Below are positions 1 to 5,418 of a stretch of DNA of 5,418 nt, in pieces; positions within the stretch are counted from its first letter, which is position 1, and every line of letters starts with the position of its first letter. Both the position numbers and the translations under genes were made by a program. Under the pieces are notes generated by a model that saw nothing but the letters and a program-made list of their open reading frames with translations, did not search any database and was not told the DNA's origin. Source of the DNA: Treponema sp. (GTDB taxonomy: Bacteria; Spirochaetota; Spirochaetia; Treponematales; Treponemataceae). Location: NCBI GenBank assembly GCA_017453705.1, contig JAFTEK010000103.1, positions 1 to 5,418 on the forward strand. The letters are read 5' to 3'.

Positions 1-1
1 G

Positions 2-1060
2 GACGGCTTTTACGAGCTGTACTTGCAGCAGCTCAAGTTCATCAAGGAGAACGAGGCGGCCGCAAGCAGCCAGCAGACGCAGAAAAGCGTGCAGACAGAC
101 GAGAACACTCCAAAAACAACTGTCAAGCGCACTTCCCAGCAGATAAAGAATGATGACACCATAGAGGCCCTTGAAAGCATGATGGGGGACAACCTTGCCC
201 ACAAATGGAATGTGGAGCCGTTCTATCTGGACAAAACACGGTGGAACATCGGGATATACTTCGTGAACAGCGGCGTGCAGATTTTACATGCCGATGTCGA
301 GGAGATAATATCACTTGCGGCAGGTGATATCTTTGCCGGGGTTCCATCCACGGCAGTGAACGTTCAGACAACCGCCGTCTCCGGTTATGGGGACGCATAT
401 CATCAGGCCCGCACATCAGGCAGGGACTACTTCATCATCCTTTCGGCGAATGAGACAGAGAGGTCTTTCTCTTTGGATGCCCAGATTTACTCAGGGCGCA
501 CATGAACAAAGACCACCAACCTGCATATATACCGAACAGGCAACGACCGCTTTGCAAAGACCCTCAGGAGGCTCCGTCAGGCAATACTGGACATCCTGCC
601 CATACGCGGCAACATACTGGACAATGCCACAAATACCCTTCTCGTGGATCTTGGCAAAAGCGACGGGATAGTACAGGGCGCGGTCTTTGATGTAGTCAAG
701 AAGGGAAAGATAAAGACCGTGGACACAGGAACCGGAGTCGTCTACAACAGCTCGGACATGCTGGGGACATTCACCGTGACCAAGGCAAACGAGGAGATTT
801 CGGAAGGGGAATACAAGAAAAAAGGATTCTACGATGTGCTTAACGTCGGGGATGAAATCGTGCTTGTGAGGGTTCCAGATGACGCCGAGGGACAAAGCTC
901 GGACGGCAACGCAGCCACGGACACAAAGCCTGCCGCGAATGCCGAGGGGGAGCCTGCCACACAAGCCGCAGAAAGCGCTGAAAGGGAGTCTCTCAAGGAA
1001 AGCATGAAAGTACAGGCCCAGGAGTCACCCCTTATAAACATGATTCGCTCCATACTGTAA
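2..1060 (+). pseudogene. Conserved hypothetical protein with FlgT-C/CsgG-like C-terminal half, 5'-truncated by the window and interrupted by an in-frame TGA
   Basis: The frame is open from the left edge, so the true start is upstream. It runs 167 codons to a TGA at 503-505, then 184 more sense codons in the same frame to a TAA at 1058-1060. Both sides read as protein. Before the stop are a Gln/Ser/Lys-rich linker (about the first 50 visible residues), a globular part starting near MGDNLAHKWNVEPF, and a strand-like DYFIILSANETERSFSL. After it come LHIYRTGNDRFAKTL and then LVDLGKSDGIVQGAVFDVV, which resembles the 'G..dGv..Gd.f.V' core of FlgT C-terminal domains. An Ala/Glu/Ser-rich tail ends in PLINMIRSIL. 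A cell-envelope role is only an inference from that fold. GGA (Gly) to TGA is the simplest explanation for the stop. The segment from 644 could be called separately from a GTG, but no ribosome site precedes it, so I treat the whole as one broken or recoded gene. The specific family is not recognised. Confidence 0.6.
503..505 (+). other. In-frame TGA inside the first gene
   Basis: The codons around it read GRT-TGA-TKTTNLHIYRTG. Reading frame and protein character are the same on both sides, so this is a single stop, not a frameshift. One base change (GGA to TGA, CGA to TGA or TGG to TGA) would explain it. Glycine fits best, giving a GRTGTKTT turn between two strands. A real mutation, a sequencing error and programmed readthrough cannot be told apart here. 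The base after the stop is A, not the C favoured for UGA readthrough. Confidence 0.85.
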
Positions 1061-1061
1061 G

Positions 1062-1092
1062 GTAAGGGGATAAGGTTGCTTTTTGCCCTTAC
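1062..1092 (+). terminator. Weak hairpin after the first gene (possible terminator)
   Basis: GTAAGGG (1062-1068) can pair with CCCTTAC (1086-1092) around a 17-base loop, starting just after the TAA of the first gene. A second TAAGG (1071-1075) competes for the same CCTTA. No run of T follows the stem, and the structure overlaps the -35 region of the next promoter. It may slow or end transcription only poorly. Confidence 0.25.
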
Positions 1093-1104
1093 TCGGTTTA
1101 TAAT
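1076..1104 (+). promoter_or_regulatory. Sigma-70-type promoter of the degenerate HD-GYP gene
   Basis: A perfect TATAAT -10 box (1099-1104) lies 17 bases downstream of TTGCTT (1076-1081), which matches the first three -35 positions. The predicted start is near 1111, giving a leader of about 32 bases before the ATG at 1143. The -10 box is strong and the -35 box is weak. Confidence 0.6.
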
Positions 1105-1132
1105 ATGTCTGTTATATGCCGATAAAGACATA
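1104..1132 (+). repeat. Inverted repeat between the -10 box and the ribosome site of the HD-GYP gene
   Basis: TATGTCT-G-TTAT (1104-1115) pairs with ATAAAGACATA (1122-1132), giving 11 base pairs with one bulged G and a 6-base loop (ATGCCG). It begins on the last base of the -10 box and ends directly against the GAGGG ribosome site. A message started at about 1111 would lack most of the 5' arm, so as DNA it could be an operator. In RNA it would form only in transcripts reading in from upstream. Confidence 0.5.
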
Positions 1133-1137
1133 GAGGG
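1133..1137 (+). promoter_or_regulatory. Ribosome binding site for the degenerate HD-GYP gene
   Basis: GAGGG lies 5 bases before the ATG at 1143 and supports that start. It adjoins the 3' arm of the inverted repeat just upstream. Confidence 0.7.
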
Positions 1138-1142
1138 AATGT

Positions 1143-2471
1143 ATGAACGCTGTTAAAACAAATTCGATTACTCCAGAGCAGAAATTTTCAGCCGATGTGA
1201 TGCTGGACAAGGATTTCCTACTACTCCCCTCTGGCTGCGTCTTTACGGACGAGCAGCTAAAAGATTTAGCCGACTGGGGCTTTGATGAGGTCTATACCAG
1301 CGGAAACAAGTCGGTCGCTGCCCCGGTTCCGCAGCCAGCGGCTCCCGGTGCCGCAAACAAGAACGTGTCCGGCAAAATGGCCGCTGACATAGACGCGAAG
1401 ACTGAGACGGTTGACGTAAATGACTTCATGAGCGATGGCGAGGCGGCGAAGGCCGATTCAAAGAAAATCAGCCCTGAGCCAAAGAATTCAACAGCCACCG
1501 CCGCCCCCAAGGAAGAGACTGACAGTAATGAGAAAAGCGCGGCCATAAGCAGCGAAGAATACGAGAAGGCAAAGGTAACATACCATCAGTTCGCTGAGTA
1601 TATAAGCTCCGTTTACACATTCTATGCAACAAACAAGTCCTTCAAGACACAGGAAATCATCCAGAAGATGAGCGAGCTTTCAAGCTTCGTGCGTAGCAAC
1701 AGAAGGCATGTCCTAAGGATAATCTCAACCCCGGAGATGAACGAAAGCAACTTTCTGGTCAACCACAGCCTGCGCAGCACGATAGTTTCCATTGCGATTG
1801 CCCAGCAGCTGCGTTTTCCAGAGGACAAACTGGTGGAGCTTGCAATAGCATGTATGCTCCACGAAATCGGAATGATTCTGCTGCCGCCCCAGCTCTATTT
1901 GAACGACAAGCCCCTCTCCCAGCCAGAGAAGGTTATGATGAACACGCACCCAATCGTAAGCTTCAATATACTCAAGCAGGCGAATTTCTCCCTCAACATC
2001 CAGCTAGCCGTACTGGAGCACCACGAGAGGATGAACGGAGCAGGCTACCCCCGCCATGTGACCGGAGACAAGATTTCGCTCTATGCAAAGATTATCGCGC
2101 TCGCATGTTCCTTTGAGGCCATATCAGCGCCGCGCGGATACAGGGACGAAAGGTCAACATTCGAGGCCCTGATTGAGCTGGTGAGAAATTCCAACCGCCA
2201 GTATGACGAGACAATAACCAAAGCCCTGCTCTACACCATATCCCTCTATCCAATAGGTGTATACGTCTATCTGTCCAACGGCAAAGTTGCCCAGGTTGTG
2301 GATGTGGCGGAAGGCAACCCAAAGTCTCCCTTTGTACAGGTCATAGGAACAGGAACTGAAGAGACCCCCTTCCAAGTGGATGGAGCTAAAATAAAGATAA
2401 TGAGGGTCCTGAACAAAAACGAAGTGGATGATATGCTCAAGACCATAAAAAAGATGGCCGAAAAGAAATAA
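1143..2471 (+). CDS. HD-GYP-family protein with altered (HE) metal site, probable cyclic-di-GMP-related protein
   Basis: The product has 442 residues and no signal peptide or membrane segment. Residues about 15-55 (LDKDFLLLPSGCVFTDEQL, then DWGFDEVYTSG) resemble the small DUF3391-like domain often found before HD-GYP domains. Residues about 55-135 are a low-complexity Ala/Pro/Lys/Glu linker. The HD-GYP domain covers about 195-375, with NHS at 207-209, LHEIGM at 239-244, H269, HHERMNGAGYP at 293-303 and RGYR at 331-334. The C-terminal part (YPIGVYVYLSNG, about 369-380) is typical of the family. Several key residues differ. Active members have HDxGK, but here it is HExGM. The late metal-binding Asp of ADxxDAL is Cys322, in ACSFEA. 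Family members cleave cyclic-di-GMP using a metal centre. With these changes I infer weak, altered or no catalysis and possibly a binding role. Start chosen from GAGGG at 1133-1137. It has its own promoter and converges on the intact GAF/HD-GYP gene. Confidence 0.85.
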   Translation: MNAVKTNSITPEQKFSADVMLDKDFLLLPSGCVFTDEQLKDLADWGFDEVYTSGNKSVAAPVPQPAAPGAANKNVSGKMAADIDAKTETVDVNDFMSDGEAAKADSKKISPEPKNSTATAAPKEETDSNEKSAAISSEEYEKAKVTYHQFAEYISSVYTFYATNKSFKTQEIIQKMSELSSFVRSNRRHVLRIISTPEMNESNFLVNHSLRSTIVSIAIAQQLRFPEDKLVELAIACMLHEIGMILLPPQLYLNDKPLSQPEKVMMNTHPIVSFNILKQANFSLNIQLAVLEHHERMNGAGYPRHVTGDKISLYAKIIALACSFEAISAPRGYRDERSTFEALIELVRNSNRQYDETITKALLYTISLYPIGVYVYLSNGKVAQVVDVAEGNPKSPFVQVIGTGTEETPFQVDGAKIKIMRVLNKNEVDDMLKTIKKMAEKK

Positions 2472-2472
2472 C

Positions 2473-3747
2473 CTAAGAAATCGCGCTGTTGATAGCCTCT
2501 ATGCGGTCTATGACCTGTATAAAAGCTTCCACTAAATCGGGGTCAAACTGATGCCCTGCTTCCTTCCTAAGCTCCTTAAGCGTATCCTCCAGAGACCACT
2601 CAGCCTTGTAGTAACGCCTGTGCCTCAGTGCATCGTAGACATCAGCCAGTGCCACGATGCGGGCAGCCAGGGGTATTTTATCCCCTGAGTACAGCTGCTC
2701 AACGTCAGTCGGCATCATGGTCTCCGCTTCGTATTCATTGTAGTCAAATCCGGAAGGATATCCGACAGGCCCTCCTTCCCAGCGGTCATGGTGATGCAGG
2801 CAAACATCCCTGGCCATCCTGTCCAGTTCAGTTTCCACAGGAGTGAATATCTGGGCACCAATGCAGGTGTGCCCCTTCATAACGGCCCGCTCCTCGTCAG
2901 TCAGCAGCCCCTGCTTTTTGAGTATCTTGTCAGAGACAGCGACTTTGCCGACATCATGGCACTTTGCGGCCAGCTTAAGGTTGTCCCGGAAGCGGTTCCT
3001 CTCCTTCTCAGGGATATTCCTGTCCACGGCATAGCGGTCGTAAATTTCCAGCGAGAAACTTGACACCCTCTCCACGTGAGCACCGGTCTCACGCGGGTCA
3101 CGGTAGTTAGCCATCTTGACAAGCCTCTCTATGAGCTGCTTGGTGAAATATGCCTGCTCAAAGACCTGGGTGACGCTCTCCGCAAAATAGGATATGTAAA
3201 ACTCCGTCTCCTTGCTGAAAGGAATCACCCTACCCTCTTCGTCCATCGCATTTATTATCTGCATAACGCATGGGACAGAGCCGTTGGACAGTGAGAATGG
3301 CATCGTAAGCATGGACTGGGTATGATAGCCCGTCGTTATGTCGTTAACCTTGTCAAAGTTATAAGGCCTCTTGACAAGACCGTTTCCGTCCATTATGTAC
3401 TCATCCATGTTGTACACATCGGGAATGTTAACGGTGGTTTTCTTGAATGCACTGTAACCTGATATAGACCTGGCATTAACCGGCACGATAAAAGACACGT
3501 AAGGAAGCTTCTCACCGGGAGCGAGCTTACGCTGCTGGGTGTCGTTCTGGCTATATAGAATCTTGAGCTGGTTTTTGGCCTCATCATAGTCATATATGGA
3601 ACCAGCATCCGCATTGGCAATCTTGCGAGCAGCAGTCAGGGTGTTCTCCAAAAGAATATCAATGTCCTTAATGGTAGCCAGCTGCTGGCGAATCTCGGTT
3701 ATCTGTTTGAGCTTACTTTCGTTGGGTCTAAAAATTATATCAGACAT
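2473..3747 (-). CDS. GAF domain plus HD-GYP phosphodiesterase (probable cyclic-di-GMP hydrolase)
   Basis: The product has 424 residues and appears cytoplasmic. A GAF-type sensor domain covers about 28-200 (INADAGSIYDY-like start, HTQSMLTMPF at 142-151, VMQIINA at 161-167). The HD-GYP domain covers about 205-410: E220 and H224 (ETGAHVERV), HDVGK at 264-268, H293 in MKGHTCIGAQIF, HHDRWEGGPVGYP at 319-331, ADVYDAL at 368-374 and GHQFDPDLVEAF at 398-409. All residues expected for metal binding and the catalytic lysine are present. By family knowledge such enzymes open cyclic-di-GMP to pGpG and GMP, and the GAF domain would tune this by binding an unknown ligand. Oddities are two extra residues before GYP and about 18 extra residues between GYP and IPLAARI. 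The ATG at 3747 is the only start: an in-frame TGA lies 8 codons upstream with no start codon between, and no ribosome site is seen. Its TAG stop is one base from the stop of the convergent gene. Confidence 0.9.
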   Translation of the reverse strand: MSDIIFRPNESKLKQITEIRQQLATIKDIDILLENTLTAARKIANADAGSIYDYDEAKNQLKILYSQNDTQQRKLAPGEKLPYVSFIVPVNARSISGYSAFKKTTVNIPDVYNMDEYIMDGNGLVKRPYNFDKVNDITTGYHTQSMLTMPFSLSNGSVPCVMQIINAMDEEGRVIPFSKETEFYISYFAESVTQVFEQAYFTKQLIERLVKMANYRDPRETGAHVERVSSFSLEIYDRYAVDRNIPEKERNRFRDNLKLAAKCHDVGKVAVSDKILKKQGLLTDEERAVMKGHTCIGAQIFTPVETELDRMARDVCLHHHDRWEGGPVGYPSGFDYNEYEAETMMPTDVEQLYSGDKIPLAARIVALADVYDALRHRRYYKAEWSLEDTLKELRKEAGHQFDPDLVEAFIQVIDRIEAINSAIS

Positions 3748-3755
3748 TTTATTGC

Positions 3756-3784
3756 ATTTTACAGCTTTTCAGTGATTTTTTCAA
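3756..3784 (-). promoter_or_regulatory. Promoter of the GAF/HD-GYP gene, placed for a nearly leaderless message
   Basis: On the minus strand, TTGAAA (3784-3779, 5 of 6 consensus) is followed after exactly 17 bases by TAAAAT (3761-3756, 5 of 6). The start of transcription is expected near 3749, about 2 bases before the ATG at 3747. The absence of a Shine-Dalgarno sequence upstream of that ATG agrees with leaderless initiation. Confidence 0.65.
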
Positions 3785-3804
3785 TAGAACCATTGGCAAG
3801 ATAC

Positions 3805-3836
3805 AGCCCTGCATAAGGTGAAGCTTACGCAGGGCT
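3805..3836 (-). terminator. Hairpin downstream of enolase, likely 3' end of its message
   Basis: AGCCCTGC (3805-3812) and GCAGGGCT (3829-3836) form a perfect 8-pair stem. After a one-base mismatch it continues as TAAG/CTTA around a GTGAAG loop. It lies 21 bases past the enolase stop and before the next promoter, which suits a terminator or 3' stabilising hairpin. Neither strand has a clear T-run after the stem, so it is not a textbook intrinsic terminator. Confidence 0.5.
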
Positions 3837-3857
3837 TTGCGAGGATTTTCGGCGCCC

Positions 3858-5180
<1,323 letters not shown>

Positions 5181-5192
5181 CTAGATTGAGAC

Positions 5193-5240
5193 AGTTTCAA
5201 AAGTCCCTGGCAACACAGTTGTCGCGGACTCTTTTGCACT
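5193..5240 (-). promoter_or_regulatory. Long imperfect hairpin in the eno leader
   Basis: In the predicted leader, CAAAAG (5236-5231) pairs with CTTTTG (5203-5198). TCC (5228-5226) pairs with GGA (5206-5204) after a two-base AG bulge. Then, across a 4x4 internal loop, CAAC (5221-5218) pairs with GTTG (5214-5211) around a TGT loop. AGT/ACT (5240-5238 with 5195-5193) can extend the base. No T-run follows, so a terminator is unlikely. It may control stability or translation of eno, but no known riboswitch class is recognised. Confidence 0.4.
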
Positions 5241-5252
5241 GGCTCGATTACA

Positions 5253-5268
5253 CTTGCATTAGAGCAAG
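5253..5268 (-). repeat. Small inverted repeat in the eno leader
   Basis: CTTGC (5253-5257) and GCAAG (5264-5268) form a perfect 5-pair stem with a 6-base loop. It would form near the 5' end of the predicted eno message, just upstream of the larger hairpin. Confidence 0.35.
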
Positions 5269-5286
5269 CTAACCACAACTGTTAGC
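5268..5286. promoter_or_regulatory. Operator-like dyad over the eno -10 box and start site
   Basis: GCTAAC (5268-5273) and GTTAGC (5281-5286) are perfect inverted 6-mers separated by 7 bases. One arm overlaps the -10 box (5284-5289) and the other lies just past the predicted start at 5277. The predicted message would lack most of one arm, so a protein-binding site fits better than an RNA hairpin. The regulator is unknown. Confidence 0.4.
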
Positions 5287-5312
5287 ATAATACAACAAAA
5301 GGGGAATGTCAA
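5284..5312 (-). promoter_or_regulatory. Strong sigma-70-type promoter of eno
   Basis: On the minus strand a perfect TTGACA (5312-5307) is followed after 17 bases by TATGCT (5289-5284, 4 of 6). The predicted start is near 5277, giving a leader of about 124 bases to the ATG at 5153. Confidence 0.7.
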
Positions 5313-5344
5313 GGAAAGAACAAAGACAAGGATAAACAGGATAC

Positions 5345-5398
5345 CCGTGTGTCCGCAATCACTACTGCGTCCGTGTATCCGTAATCCTCCTGTAATCC
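5345..5398. repeat. Degenerate short repeats upstream of the eno promoter
   Basis: CCGTGTGTCCGCAATC (5345-5360) recurs as CCGTGTATCCGTAATC (5371-5386) with 14 of 16 identities at a period of 26. A shorter CCTGTAATCC (5389-5398) follows. The shared word is roughly TCCGTGT-ATCCGTAATCC. There is no open frame or promoter-like sequence here that I can support, and the spacing is too irregular for CRISPR. Possible readings are an intergenic repeat family or a cluster of protein sites. Confidence 0.5.
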
Positions 5399-5418
5399 AA
5401 TATTGTGGTAACAAGCAC

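Noticed and set aside
506..560. Possible selenocysteine insertion element after the TGA
   Set aside because: Only a weak 4-pair CCTG/CAGG stem is visible, no redox motif surrounds the site, and the protein family gives no reason for selenocysteine.
502..690. A 62-codon frame starting ATG at 502, overlapping the in-frame TGA
   Set aside because: There is no ribosome site, and the composition (His, Pro, Arg, Gln) is typical of out-of-frame translation. The continuing frame of the larger gene is far better.
644..1060. A separate gene starting at GTG 644
   Set aside because: There is no ribosome site, and the same frame reads sensibly back to the TGA at 503. It is the second half of the interrupted gene.
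2504..2514. GGTC-TAT-GACC mini-hairpin near the convergent stops
   Set aside because: It has four pairs only, sits inside the coding end of the GAF/HD-GYP gene, and has no T-run. It is not a credible terminator.
5306..5335. A short ATG frame on the + strand after GGGGA
   Set aside because: It encodes only 9 codons before TAA and lies across the eno -35 box. The purine run is part of the promoter spacer on the other strand.
5345..5398. CRISPR array
   Set aside because: The repeats are short, imperfect and irregularly spaced, with only two or three copies and no cas genes in the window.

Overview
The window looks like ordinary chromosome from a bacterium of moderate GC, most likely a spirochaete of the Treponema type. 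That placement is inference. It rests on the enolase subtype ([14 protein letters not shown] around the active-site loop), heavy use of ATA for isoleucine, and the look of the two HD-GYP proteins. No search was possible. There are no tRNA or rRNA genes, insertion sequences, phage genes or CRISPR arrays.

Layout. (1) Positions 2-1060 (+) hold the 3' part of a gene whose start lies off the window. Its C-terminal half resembles the FlgT-C/CsgG-like fold. The frame is cut by one in-frame TGA at 503-505, but coding sense continues in the same frame to a TAA at 1058-1060. (2) Positions 1143-2471 (+) encode a 442-residue HD-GYP-family protein with its own TATAAT promoter. Its metal site is altered: HE replaces HD, Met replaces the HDxGK lysine, and Cys replaces the late Asp. 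(3) Positions 2473-3747 (-) encode a 424-residue GAF plus HD-GYP protein with the usual catalytic residues, a probable cyclic-di-GMP phosphodiesterase. It meets gene 2 tail to tail with one base between the stop codons. (4) Positions 3858-5153 (-) encode enolase, complete, with all expected catalytic residues. (5) Positions 5166-5418 hold no gene that I can support. They contain the enolase promoter, a long structured leader, an operator-like dyad and a small family of ATCCGTG/GTAATCC-like repeats.

How the parts relate. The centre of interest is the convergent pair of HD-GYP genes. One product looks catalytically competent and has a GAF sensor. The other looks like a degenerate member that may bind rather than cleave the nucleotide. 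Their messages probably overlap at the 3' ends, because no terminator is visible between them. Enolase is a housekeeping neighbour on the same strand as the GAF/HD-GYP gene, separated by a hairpin and a second good promoter. That second promoter is so close to the ATG that the GAF/HD-GYP message is predicted to be nearly leaderless, while the enolase message should have a leader of about 124 bases. I see no wholly new multi-gene system. The items most worth checking are the in-frame TGA, the degenerate HD-GYP protein, the leaderless start, and the dyads at two promoters.
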